Assembly (NCBI GenBank): GCA_035292885.1
Contig: DATDPG010000076.1
Location: forward strand, 1-64,000
Direction of reading: 5' to 3'
Source of the DNA: Bdellovibrionota bacterium
GTDB taxonomy: Bacteria > Bdellovibrionota_G > JALEGL01 > DATDPG01
DNA length: 64,000 nt
Shown here: in pieces, positions 25,491 to 32,953 of the stretch
How positions within the stretch are numbered: the stretch's first letter is position 1
How the letters are laid out: every line of letters starts with the position of its first letter
Notes under the pieces: model-generated
What the model saw: the letters and a program-made list of their open reading frames with translations, nothing else
Told to the model about the DNA's origin: nothing
Database searches by the model: none
Program-made: the position numbers and the translations under genes

Positions 25491-25539
25491 CGAACGTTCG
25501 TCGGACCCCCCTTACCTGCAAAGGCTGATCCAGATCAGC
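25491..25539 (-). promoter_or_regulatory. Palindromic operator candidates upstream of the lipoprotein operon
   Basis: Two perfect dyads sit 20-68 nt before ATG 25471: CGAACGTTCG (25491-25500) and GCTGATC-CA-GATCAGC (25524-25539). The 2-nt centre of the second is too short for an RNA hairpin, so a dimeric repressor or activator site is more likely. No convincing -35/-10 pair was found. The rest of the 25472-25659 gap holds two short dyads (25577-25589 and 25628-25642, GTGAAAACTTTTCAC) and nothing else recognised. Confidence 0.45.
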
Positions 25540-25659
25540 TTGTTCTAAAAATGGAGGCCTTTCAATAGGTTAAATGAACGCTTCGCGTTAAACCGCCCGC
25601 AATTTTTTCAATGATTCCCGTCACATTGTGAAAACTTTTCACGGCCGGGCTCGACGCGT

Positions 25660-27045
25660 CTAAAAGTGATAATCGTAAGCCAAGAAGAAATTGTGCGCGG
25701 CGGTGTCGGCGCTCCCGTCCGTTACCGCGTTGCCCACACGCGTTCCCGCACCCGTGAATTCGTATTTTTGGAGCCGGAGTTGATAGCCCGCGCCGATTCG
25801 ATGCCGATATGTCGGGAGCCACGCCAAACCTACGGAGGGACCGTAACCGATATTCGCACTCGGGTCCGTTCCGGTCGCGTCCGAGGGATCCTCACTCACA
25901 AAATTCAAAATGAAGAGATCGAACCCTAGGTTGGCGACCAGATTTTTTGTCCTCGGGATTTCGATGTGCCCCTCGACTCCCGTCGTGACGCTCATCGTCT
26001 TCTGGGAGACATAAAGATTAATCGGGCCGGTATCGTTGTTCACGTCATCGCCGCTGAATTTGAAATACTGAAAACCGGCCGCCAGGCCTACGGAGTTGAG
26101 ACTTTTCTGGGGATTAAAGCGATATTCGGTCAGCACCTTTCCCCACATATTGTCCGTGGAAGAGCTGGTCGAAGGAGACTGAAACGTCGCACCGGACGAA
26201 TCCTGAAGGTTGGTCGTGTGGCGATAAAATCCGTGCTGATAAAAGAGTGAGCCGCCGATACGGAATTTTTCATCCGGCATGTTCCAAAACCAGTAACGCA
26301 GATCTACGTCGACGCCGAAGCCGGGGAGATTGTACGCAAACAGTTCACTCGGCGTGGCTCCACCGTTCTGAAGTTTGTAATGGTAGAGGAGATAGCCGAC
26401 GCGAATCGCCGCCGACGCGCGATCTCCCAGGGGCGTGAGGAAATCTTGACGAGTCGGTGGTCGCTCGAAGTTCGCAGGCCGTCCGGGACCCTCCGCGTCG
26501 CTCGGTATTTGAGCAAATGTTTTATTGGCCGTTGCCGACGGCGAATTCGTTGTGGCCGGTGGCGGGACGGATCCCGAAGATTCAAAGAATTGGTCGAGGG
26601 GAGTCGGTGCTCCTCCGGCCGGAGCCGTCGGCGGAGAGGCTGAAGGAACGCTCGGAGTTGGATTGATTCGAGGGGATACCGGGGCCGGCGTCGTCACCGA
26701 CGCCACCGGAGTTTTGGCCGGAGCCGCTTTCTTTGAGGCCACGACCGAGGCGGCAGCCGGCTTTTTCCAAGTGATAAGTTTGGCCGACACCCATCCGTCG
26801 AACGTAAACGCCGCGTCGAGGGCGACTTTGATTCGGAGCCAGCCTCCCCGCTGCTCGATCACGGTGACCGCTTTCCCCTTTTCAAGTGTGATGAGAATTT
26901 CGCTCTTCGTGTTGGGGTCGGATCGAACGGCGACATTGTTGCCGTTAACGGTTCCCTTCGTCTGTCCGAAGGCGACACCGCTGACGGCCAACATAGAAAG
27001 AAAAAACGAAGCCAGCGTTAGGCGCTTAAACAAGGAGGCGATCAA
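25660..27045 (-). CDS. SH3-domain plus outer-membrane beta-barrel protein
   Basis: 461 aa, TTG start at 27045 preceded by GGAG 7 nt upstream; TTG 27033 is an alternative. A signal peptide ends near AVSGVAFGQ. Residues about 30-93 form a bacterial SH3 domain (VAVRSDPNTKSEILITLEKG and WLRIKVALD), a likely peptidoglycan binder. A Pro/Ala/Thr-rich linker (about 95-195) leads to a C-terminal region of alternating strands ending in YDYHF; the final Phe is the usual BAM recognition residue. It probably tethers an 8- to 12-strand barrel to the cell wall. Substrate or role is unknown. Confidence 0.76.
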   Translation of the reverse strand: MIASLFKRLTLASFFLSMLAVSGVAFGQTKGTVNGNNVAVRSDPNTKSEILITLEKGKAVTVIEQRGGWLRIKVALDAAFTFDGWVSAKLITWKKPAAASVVASKKAAPAKTPVASVTTPAPVSPRINPTPSVPSASPPTAPAGGAPTPLDQFFESSGSVPPPATTNSPSATANKTFAQIPSDAEGPGRPANFERPPTRQDFLTPLGDRASAAIRVGYLLYHYKLQNGGATPSELFAYNLPGFGVDVDLRYWFWNMPDEKFRIGGSLFYQHGFYRHTTNLQDSSGATFQSPSTSSSTDNMWGKVLTEYRFNPQKSLNSVGLAAGFQYFKFSGDDVNNDTGPINLYVSQKTMSVTTGVEGHIEIPRTKNLVANLGFDLFILNFVSEDPSDATGTDPSANIGYGPSVGLAWLPTYRHRIGAGYQLRLQKYEFTGAGTRVGNAVTDGSADTAAHNFFLAYDYHF

Positions 27046-27064
27046 TAATAGCTCCGGGGCCGCT

Positions 27065-27073
27065 ATTATAACA
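27065..27073 (-). promoter_or_regulatory. Extended -10 promoter of the SH3-barrel gene
   Basis: On the minus strand TGTTATAAT (27073-27065) is a consensus extended -10 element (TGn before TATAAT). No -35 is evident. The predicted start near 27058 gives a leader of about 12 nt that carries GGAG, unlike the leaderless genes nearby. Confidence 0.5.
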
Positions 27074-27081
27074 CCGGTTTA

Positions 27082-27480
27082 TTATTTGCCTTTTGCTTTT
27101 TCATTCAACGCTTTGGAGAGGCGATTCGCCCGCACCAAAAGATCCCGAACTAATTCGACAAAATCCTTTTCGGGTATTCCGAAATAATCGTGCACACTAT
27201 CGTTCCGAGCATTGATGAAATCGATCCATCGTTCCGGATCATCCAAAAGCTCGAGCTTCGCCGCCTGACGGATGGCCTCTTTGGGAGACGGTGCATCGAG
27301 TCCCTCGTCCTCCACGTAAGTCTTAAGGCGCCTCCAAAGATACTCCGTGAGAATTTCGAAGCTCTTTACAACCGCCAAAAAGCGCAGATCTCGATCGTCG
27401 TCATTTTTCGCATAAAACTCAACCGCCTTTTCCAACTGCAAAAGTGCGTTATGCAACTTTGTCGAAGGATTTCGCCGCAT
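27082..27480 (-). CDS. HEPN-domain toxin (HepT-like)
   Basis: 132 aa from ATG 27480, which has AAGGGG 7 nt upstream. The four-helix HEPN fold is supported by LHNALLQLEKAVEFY, VVKSFEILTEYLWRRLK and the active motif ARNDSVHDYF. This is an RX4HXY motif with Arg92, His97 and Tyr99; in HepT/MntA systems the Tyr is AMPylated by the antitoxin to block RNase activity. The gene overlaps the nucleotidyltransferase gene by 32 nt, with the antitoxin first. The protein belongs to the HI0074-type nucleotidyltransferase-binding family. RNA cleavage is inferred from the motif. Confidence 0.85.
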   Translation of the reverse strand: MRRNPSTKLHNALLQLEKAVEFYAKNDDDRDLRFLAVVKSFEILTEYLWRRLKTYVEDEGLDAPSPKEAIRQAAKLELLDDPERWIDFINARNDSVHDYFGIPEKDFVELVRDLLVRANRLSKALNEKAKGK

Positions 27481-28027
27481 GCAGGACCCCTTTGAAGAAT
27501 TGAAAGGCCTCGAAGCTTCCGGCCAGATGCGCAAGGCCCGGCGTCATTTCCTGAAGAAACCAAGTTGGAGCCTGGTCTAAATTCACAAGATCCACCCCAT
27601 ACGGAAAGTCTTCGACGAGATCGGATACCTCCGTCTTGATTCGCAGGTATTCCGAGGAAGTCACTTTTTGCTCACCTCCGGTGACCCCAACGTCCCAGTC
27701 CGAAAAGGGACGTTCCCGTTTTTCGGCGCGCGAACCAAACAAGAGGAACGCAAGGTTACGGTCCGATCGCCCTTGGATAACGGAGCGAAGAACATTCCGC
27801 AAATCGGAAAGTCCGGGGAAATCGGACTGAATGGCAAGTGCAACCGGATCAATCTTTAGAGTCGTTGCGATCTTCTCCATCGGGGCGGAGAAGACGGACT
27901 TTTTCCCACTCATGTACGCGTTCAACGTGTTTCTGTGAATCGCGGACTTCTGCGCAAAAGCTTGGACGCTTGAAAAACCCTGTTCTTTCAACAGCTTCCT
28001 AAACTTCTGTCGGTCAAGCACATACAT
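27449..28027 (-). CDS. HTH-nucleotidyltransferase fusion, MntA-like antitoxin
   Basis: 192 aa. Residues about 5-62 form an XRE-type helix-turn-helix (SVQAFAQKSAIHRNTLNAYM). Residues about 75-170 form a minimal nucleotidyltransferase with FLLFGSRAEKRERPFSDWDV, an exact GSX10DXD motif (Gly98-Ser99, Asp110 and Asp112), as in MntA antitoxins that AMPylate HepT. A further Asp lies in YGVDLVNLD. Most MntA proteins lack a DNA-binding domain, so this one likely combines toxin modification and promoter control. It is leaderless: TATACT lies 6 nt before ATG 28027. The downstream toxin overlaps by 32 nt. Confidence 0.88.
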   Translation of the reverse strand: MYVLDRQKFRKLLKEQGFSSVQAFAQKSAIHRNTLNAYMSGKKSVFSAPMEKIATTLKIDPVALAIQSDFPGLSDLRNVLRSVIQGRSDRNLAFLLFGSRAEKRERPFSDWDVGVTGGEQKVTSSEYLRIKTEVSDLVEDFPYGVDLVNLDQAPTWFLQEMTPGLAHLAGSFEAFQFFKGVLHAAKSFDKVA

Positions 28028-28033
28028 GAACTC

Positions 28034-28062
28034 AGTATACCGAAGAGAATGCGATTTGACTA
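28034..28062 (-). promoter_or_regulatory. Leaderless promoter of the HTH-MNT/HEPN operon
   Basis: On the minus strand TAGTCA (28062-28057), a 17-nt spacer and TATACT (28039-28034) are followed by 6 nt and ATG 28027. The upstream AT-rich bases (28062-28093) may act as an UP element or HTH operator. The rest of the 28028-28148 gap shows nothing recognised. Confidence 0.6.
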
Positions 28063-28148
28063 ATTTATTTAGCGATATGCATATTTATTTGTGCACACCG
28101 AGCGCGCCGACGAGCAGTTCCCTTTGACGCGAGAGGGACGGATATTGC

Positions 28149-28535
28149 CTACTTCTTTCTCTTGGCTTCCGACTCTTTGGGCGTTGCGGTCGTCGCAACG
28201 GATGGCGTGCTGGCCGGAACCGCTGTCGCAGGGGCGGAAGCCGGCACCGCCGAGGCCGCGGCGCTCTTTGGCTGCGGTTTCCGGCCGGCGAAGAGGCTCT
28301 TTGCCGACCCGCGCGAGGAGAGATAGGCCAACGACAGACTCGTCACCATAAAGATAATCGCGCAAGAGACCGTGAGCTTGCTCAAGAACGTCGCGGCTCC
28401 GCGAGTTCCGAAAACGGTCTGGCTGGCGCCGCCGAAGCTCGCGCCGATGTCCGCCCCTTTTCCATGCTGAAGAAGAACGATGACAATCAAGAAGATACAG
28501 ACCGAAACGTGAAGAATCGTCAGAAACAGAACCAT
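28149..28535 (-). CDS. secG: Preprotein translocase subunit SecG
   Basis: 128 aa. Two membrane spans (about 3-22 and 52-72) flank the SecG signature VIVLLQHGKGADIGASFGG and QTVFGTRGAATFLSKLT. A Pro/Ala-rich cytoplasmic tail of about 45 residues is longer than in E. coli SecG. It works with SecYE in export through the inner membrane. AAGGAG precedes ATG 28535, and it follows tpiA by 2 nt, the common pgk-tpiA-secG order. Confidence 0.95.
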   Translation of the reverse strand: MVLFLTILHVSVCIFLIVIVLLQHGKGADIGASFGGASQTVFGTRGAATFLSKLTVSCAIIFMVTSLSLAYLSSRGSAKSLFAGRKPQPKSAAASAVPASAPATAVPASTPSVATTATPKESEAKRKK

Positions 28536-28537
28536 GC

Positions 28538-29293
28538 CTACTCCTTGAAATGAATGATTTGGGAAAAGCTCTTGGGATCCAAGCTGGCTCCGCCCACGAG
28601 CGCGCCGTCGATATGCGGCTGTGCCATGAGATCTTTGATGTTTTCCGGCGTCACCGAACCGCCGTAAACGATCCGAATTTTGTGCGCCACGTCCCGCCGA
28701 AAGATCGCGGATAACTTTTCGAAGATGAATCCGTGAACTTCTTCGGCGGTTCCCGGCGAGGCCGTATCCCCCGTACCGATCGCCCAGACCGGTTCGTACG
28801 CCACCACTAAATCCTCCGCCTCGGCGTCGTTCACGCCGCGCAGCCCTTCCCGAAGCTGGGACTCAACCACGTCGAAGGTCTTTTTCTGTTCCCTCTCGGT
28901 TTCGGTTTCGCCCACGCACAAGATCGGTTTGAGCCCGTTGTCGATCGCCGCCTTCACCTTCTTGTTGACGATCAGATTCGTCTCACCGAAATGCTGGCGC
29001 CGCTCGGAATGGCCCACAATGACGTAGGTGCATCCGACGTCGACCAACATGGGCGGCGAGATCTCACCTGTGAAGGCCCCGCTGTCCTCATGGAAAACGT
29101 CCTGCGCCGCAATTTTGATCGGTGTTCCCTGCGCCGCAATCTCCGCGGGCTGAAGGGAAACAAACGGCGGGGCGACCGCCACTTCAATTTCCTGTTTTCC
29201 GGACAAAAGGGCCTTGAGTTCCGTGACGAGACGGATCGTCTCCGTCGCGGTCTTATTCATCTTCCAATTGCCGATGATGATTCTCTGTTTCAT
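28538..29293 (-). CDS. tpiA: Triosephosphate isomerase
   Basis: 251 aa, complete TIM barrel. The N-terminal GNWKMNK carries Lys13 region for phosphate binding; the catalytic His is in VGHSERRQHF and the catalytic Glu in the family signature AYEPVWAIGTGDTA. The flexible loop 6 follows, and GALVGGASLDP binds phosphate. It interconverts glyceraldehyde-3-phosphate and dihydroxyacetone phosphate in glycolysis and gluconeogenesis. Operon between pgk (15 nt upstream) and secG. Confidence 0.97.
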   Translation of the reverse strand: MKQRIIIGNWKMNKTATETIRLVTELKALLSGKQEIEVAVAPPFVSLQPAEIAAQGTPIKIAAQDVFHEDSGAFTGEISPPMLVDVGCTYVIVGHSERRQHFGETNLIVNKKVKAAIDNGLKPILCVGETETEREQKKTFDVVESQLREGLRGVNDAEAEDLVVAYEPVWAIGTGDTASPGTAEEVHGFIFEKLSAIFRRDVAHKIRIVYGGSVTPENIKDLMAQPHIDGALVGGASLDPKSFSQIIHFKE

Positions 29294-29308
29294 GGCGGGC
29301 GCGGGAGT

Positions 29309-30511
29309 CTACACCGCCAGTGCCGTGAGTCCAGGCAAACCGTTTCCCTCAAGATATTCAAGGGTTGCGCCTCCTCCGGTGGAGACATGGGTCATGCGGT
29401 CGGCCATCCCGACTCTCGCGACGGCCGCCGCGGAATCTCCTCCCCCTACAACCCGAATCGAGGAAAATTCTCCAAGAATTCGAGCCAGGCCGTTCGTTCC
29501 GGCATCAAAAGGAGGCTTCTCAAAAAGCCCCAACGGACCGTTCCAAAAGATCGTTTTTGCATCCTGAAGCGCTTGGCCGTAAAGGCGAACCGTTTCGGGT
29601 CCGACGTCCAGCCCCGTGGCGTCGTCCGGAATCTCCTGCCCTTGAATCGTTTTCGGTTCGCCGGGATTCTCGATGCTGTTGCCAACGACAAAATCTTTCG
29701 GAAGCAATACCTGAACGTTTCTTGTCTTGGCCTGTTCGAGAATCCGCTTCGCCCGATCCAGCTGGCCGTTCTCGACCAGCGACTTGCCGATCCCGTGTCC
29801 CGTCGCCTTCAAAAACGTGAAGACCATGGCTCCGCCCAAGAGGATCCGATCGACGTATCGCAAGAGGTTCTCCACCACTTTGATCTTGTCGGACACCTTG
29901 GCTCCGCCCAGGACGACGGCGAACGGCCGCTGCGGCGAGGAAACCAACGGGGCCAGAAACTGAAGTTCTTTTTCCACGAGAAATCCGGCGGCCCGTTGAT
30001 CGAACAGGCGCGGAAGCGCGTCGGTCGATGCGTGCGCGCGATGGAGAGAGCCGAAAGCATCGGTGACGTAAACCTGACGCTGGTGGCGGAGTTCCGCCGC
30101 GAACTTCGGATCGTTTTTCTCTTCTTCGGCGTGGAAGCGGAGATTTTCGAGCAGCACCACATCCTCCGATTTTTGTGTGGCCAGAATGCCGCGAACGCCG
30201 TCCCCAATACAATTGTCGGGGACAATCACCTCGCCGGAGATCAGGCGGGCGAGCGCCTCCGCCACAGGGACCAAGGAATATTTCGGATCGGGCTTTCCTT
30301 TCGGGCGTCCCAAATGCGAAGCCATCACCACACGGGCCTTTTTGTCCACGAGGTACTTCAGTGTCGGCAGCATTCCCCGGATACGGGTGTCGTCGGTGAC
30401 CCGTCCATCCTGAATCGGAACATTGAGGTCGGCCCGAAGGAAGACCGTCTTGCCGCCCACCTCCACCTCTTTGAGGGTCCGGATTTTTCCTTGCGCCAGC
30501 TGAATCGCCAT
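29309..30511 (-). CDS. pgk: Phosphoglycerate kinase
   Basis: 400 aa from ATG 30511, chosen because GAGG sits about 7 nt upstream; GTG 30517 is an alternative. The signature VFLRADLNVPIQDG occurs at the N-terminus, with basic-patch segments SHLGRPKG and NLRFHAEEEKNDP. The nucleotide site VLGGAKVSDKI and GNGGS-like VVGGGDSAAA follow. It makes ATP from 1,3-bisphosphoglycerate. The usual gapA partner is not adjacent; a 92-residue unknown gene precedes it instead. Confidence 0.97.
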   Translation of the reverse strand: MAIQLAQGKIRTLKEVEVGGKTVFLRADLNVPIQDGRVTDDTRIRGMLPTLKYLVDKKARVVMASHLGRPKGKPDPKYSLVPVAEALARLISGEVIVPDNCIGDGVRGILATQKSEDVVLLENLRFHAEEEKNDPKFAAELRHQRQVYVTDAFGSLHRAHASTDALPRLFDQRAAGFLVEKELQFLAPLVSSPQRPFAVVLGGAKVSDKIKVVENLLRYVDRILLGGAMVFTFLKATGHGIGKSLVENGQLDRAKRILEQAKTRNVQVLLPKDFVVGNSIENPGEPKTIQGQEIPDDATGLDVGPETVRLYGQALQDAKTIFWNGPLGLFEKPPFDAGTNGLARILGEFSSIRVVGGGDSAAAVARVGMADRMTHVSTGGGATLEYLEGNGLPGLTALAV

Positions 30512-30525
30512 AGCCACCCCCTCAA

Positions 30526-30804
30526 TTACGACACCACCACAAAATCGATCTTGCCGTACGGTATGAAGATCCGTTCGAACGGGAGTTCGCTCTCGGTCAG
30601 CTTCATGTTGCTTAGCTCTTCCGCCTTCACCAAGAGACCCGCCCGCTTTTCCCGAAGCACGACGCCCGAGATCCGAACCGCGTTTTCGAGAAGCTCGCGC
30701 TCTTCATTGTTGAACACGTAGCGGAACCGAAACAGCGGCGTGTTGAGGAAGATCTCCACCCGTTTTCCGTCCAAATATTCGCGCTCTTCCCGGTGCTCCG
30801 CCAT
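30526..30804 (-). CDS. Small conserved-looking protein, function unknown
   Basis: 92 aa from ATG 30804 (MAEHREEREYLDGKRVEIF). The frame is open 45 codons further but that part overlaps the kinase gene antisense-free end and is low-complexity. Alternating hydrophobic strands (RVEIFLNTPLFRFRYVF, RISGVVLREKRAGLLV and FERIFIPYGKIDFVVV) suggest a small beta barrel, perhaps Sm/LSm-like, but no family was recognised. It sits between the Ser/Thr kinase and pgk, with 14 nt to pgk, so it is probably cotranscribed with the glycolytic genes. The barrel idea is inference only. Confidence 0.6.
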   Translation of the reverse strand: MAEHREEREYLDGKRVEIFLNTPLFRFRYVFNNEERELLENAVRISGVVLREKRAGLLVKAEELSNMKLTESELPFERIFIPYGKIDFVVVS

Positions 30805-30848
30805 CGCGGGACGATCTATCGGAACTGGGGGGATCTGGCAAGAACGCT

Positions 30849-31943
30849 TCAGCGAGCGAGCCACTCGGCGGCCGCGAGCGTCGCGAGCGCCAGCAAAACG
30901 GATATCGGCGCGCGATGCTCCGTTAATTTTTTGACCCATGGGTGAACGGCGGGGTGACGCGCGTCATGGATTTTCCGTTCCTGTTCTTCCTTCCATTTCA
31001 GAACGACGATGTTCGTCGGTTCGTCCAGGCCGAAAAATCGCTCGGCGGGGAACAGAACTTTCAAGAATTGAGCGATATGTTTTCCGCTTGCGTCCGGGTA
31101 TTCGTCGGAGAGAACATTCTGAAGCCCGTGACCGAGCTTTTCGGCCGACGCGTATCTCCGATGCGGCTCTTTGGCCAACGCTTTCGACAACACCGATTCG
31201 AGTGCGGGCGAGACCAAGGAATTCAACGGACGGATCGGCGGAATATCGCATTTTCGAACCGCCATAAGCGTATCGACTTCCTTTTCCCGGAGAAAAAGCC
31301 TGCGGGACGTAAGAATCTCCCACAAGACGACTCCCAAGCTGAATACATCCGAACGTTTGTCCGTGGGAACGCCGCTCGCCTGCTCGGGCGACATATAGCT
31401 GAATTTTCCCCGAATGATTCCCGGCTGCGTCTGGATGCCCTTGTTCTGGGCGTCCGCGATGCCGAAATCGGCGATCTTGGCGACGCAGTCCCGTGTCACC
31501 AAAACATTGGGCGGGCTGATATCGCGGTGAACGATTCCGAGCGGGCGGTCGAATCGGTCCGTTTTTGCATGGGCGTAAGCGAGCCCCTCACAGACATCCA
31601 CGCCGATCAAAAGGGCGTCCTCAATCGGAAACGGAACGCCCAGCTCGATCTGCCGTTTGATGATCGTCGACAGCGGTTTTCCGTCCACCCACTCCATCGA
31701 AAAGAAATAGGTGTCCTCGATCTTCCCGAAGTCGAGAAGTTGGACGATATTGGGATGCCGAAGCGTGACGACGATCCGCGCCTCGTCGAGAAACATCTGC
31801 ACGAATTTCGGCTGCGAGGCGTACTCCGGCAGGATCATTTTGATGGCAACCGGTTCGCCCGGTTCGGAGAAGGCGCGGTAAATCTCCGCCATCCCTCCGA
31901 TGGCGATCTTCCGTTCAATCCAGTATTTGCCGAAGCGTTGCAC
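30849..31943 (-). CDS. Serine/threonine protein kinase, tail-anchored
   Basis: 364 aa from GTG 31943. The kinase domain (about 5-265) has the Gly-rich loop IAIGGMAEIYRAF, the catalytic loop VHRDISPPNVL (His139-Arg140-Asp141), DFG as ADFGIADA, and an activation segment ending in YMSPEQASG. All catalytic residues are present. The C-terminal 25 residues (ISVLLALATLAAAEWLA) form one hydrophobic span, so the domain is probably anchored to the inner membrane by its tail. The GGMAE form is common in myxobacteria-like genomes. Substrates are unknown. Confidence 0.93.
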   Translation of the reverse strand: MQRFGKYWIERKIAIGGMAEIYRAFSEPGEPVAIKMILPEYASQPKFVQMFLDEARIVVTLRHPNIVQLLDFGKIEDTYFFSMEWVDGKPLSTIIKRQIELGVPFPIEDALLIGVDVCEGLAYAHAKTDRFDRPLGIVHRDISPPNVLVTRDCVAKIADFGIADAQNKGIQTQPGIIRGKFSYMSPEQASGVPTDKRSDVFSLGVVLWEILTSRRLFLREKEVDTLMAVRKCDIPPIRPLNSLVSPALESVLSKALAKEPHRRYASAEKLGHGLQNVLSDEYPDASGKHIAQFLKVLFPAERFFGLDEPTNIVVLKWKEEQERKIHDARHPAVHPWVKKLTEHRAPISVLLALATLAAAEWLAR

Positions 31944-31971
31944 GGCTCATCTTTCTATGTGGCCTAATTTT

Positions 31972-31999
31972 ACTATACAACTGGGCTGGTCCGGCGCAA
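31972..31999 (-). promoter_or_regulatory. Promoter of the Ser/Thr kinase gene
   Basis: On the minus strand TTGCGC (31999-31994), a 16-nt spacer and TATAGT (31977-31972, five of six matches) predict a start near 31965 and a short leader of about 22 nt before GTG 31943. The 95-nt gap to rpoZ holds nothing else recognised. Confidence 0.45.
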
Positions 32000-32039
32000 C
32001 CAATTGAAATGTCAGGTATAAATTTCTAGGGTTGGGCGA

Positions 32040-32255
32040 CTACGGATGCGTGATCGACTTTTCGTCGAGAACCTTGGCGAACTTGACCTTTTCGGCGGCG
32101 ATCTCGCGAAGCGCCGTCACGATGATCTTGTTCTTCGATCGGACGAGGGGACTGGAGCCCTTGACCAGTTGGCGGGCCCGTTCGGCAGCCAAATGGACGA
32201 GACCGAACCGGCTTTCGACTTTTTCCAAGCAGTCTTGAATCGTGATCCGTGCCAT
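32040..32255 (-). CDS. rpoZ: DNA-directed RNA polymerase omega subunit
   Basis: 71 aa. The omega signature is present: [29 protein letters not shown] split as [12 protein letters not shown] and [16 protein letters not shown], then [16 protein letters not shown]. It aids assembly of the core polymerase around beta-prime. It lies downstream of gmk and yicC, the common yicC-gmk-rpoZ order. No ribosome site is visible (the bases before ATG 32255 are pyrimidine-rich). Confidence 0.95.
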   Translation of the reverse strand: MARITIQDCLEKVESRFGLVHLAAERARQLVKGSSPLVRSKNKIIVTALREIAAEKVKFAKVLDEKSITHP

Positions 32256-32317
32256 GGGAGAGGGAGAGATACCGGTAAGTGCCGCCGGCTGTCAAGCCGC
32301 CCAAGCTCCGGGTCCGT

Positions 32318-32953
32318 TCAACGGCCTGCCAGAATCTGTATTAATGAGCGCCGCCGGGCTAACTCCAGCCGTTCGGCCTGGATAATGATATGAAGGTCCG
32401 TGACGGCATTGTGAATCCGTTCGTTGACCACGACGTAATCGTACCACCGCATGGCGCGAATCTCGGACTTTGCGGCGCGAAGGCGCCGCTTCATCTCTGT
32501 AACGCCCTCGCCTCCCCTTCGGGAGATGCGCCGCTTAAGTTCCAAAAGACTGGGCGGAACGATCAGTATGAATACGGCGTTTCGAAACTTCTTTCGGATC
32601 GACCGCGCTCCTTGCGCTTCAATGACCAAGACCGCGTCTTTTCCTTTTCGAAGAATGCCGTCGATGGTTCGTTTGGACGTTCCGTACAGGTCTCCGTACA
32701 CCCTCGCCCATTCCACGAACGACTTCTTTGAAATCATTCGCTGGAACACGGTTTTGGAAATAAAAAAATAGTCTCTTCCGTCTCTTTCCCCGGAGCGGGG
32801 GGAACGCGTGGTGTGCGATATCGTTTTGTGAATGCGCCGGTCCTTCCGAAGGAGGCGCTTCACAAGCGTTGTTTTTCCCGCACCGGATGGCGCGGAAACC
32901 ACAAACAGAATACCGCTATTCCAGGTTCTGGGCCTGCTCACGGATCTTTTCAA
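32318..32953 (-). CDS. gmk: Guanylate kinase
   Basis: 211 aa. The P-loop is SAPSGAGKTTLVKRLL, and the GMP-binding signature TTRSPRSGERDGRDYFF is complete, followed by FVEWARVYGDLYGT. It phosphorylates GMP to GDP. The N-terminus is about 12 residues longer than in E. coli; GTG 32941 is an alternative start. It overlaps the 3' end of yicC by 38 nt, so translation is probably coupled. Confidence 0.96.
   Translation of the reverse strand: MKRSVSRPRTWNSGILFVVSAPSGAGKTTLVKRLLRKDRRIHKTISHTTRSPRSGERDGRDYFFISKTVFQRMISKKSFVEWARVYGDLYGTSKRTIDGILRKGKDAVLVIEAQGARSIRKKFRNAVFILIVPPSLLELKRRISRRGGEGVTEMKRRLRAAKSEIRAMRWYDYVVVNERIHNAVTDLHIIIQAERLELARRRSLIQILAGR

Noticed and set aside
25577-25642. Short dyads between the SH3-barrel stop and the lipoprotein operon as intrinsic terminators
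   Set aside because: Neither AACGC-3-GCGTT nor GTGAAAACTTTTCAC is followed by a T-run on the relevant strand, and the second has too small a loop.
27045-27069. ATAATAGC/GCTATTAT hairpin spanning the SD of the SH3-barrel gene
   Set aside because: One arm coincides with the TATAAT -10 element of the predicted promoter, so most of the hairpin would lie upstream of the transcript start and would not form in mRNA.
28991-30721. 576-codon open frame on the plus strand opposite tpiA and pgk
   Set aside because: It is antisense to two certain glycolytic genes and has no family-like motifs or ribosome site; long antisense frames come from the codon use of GC-rich genes.
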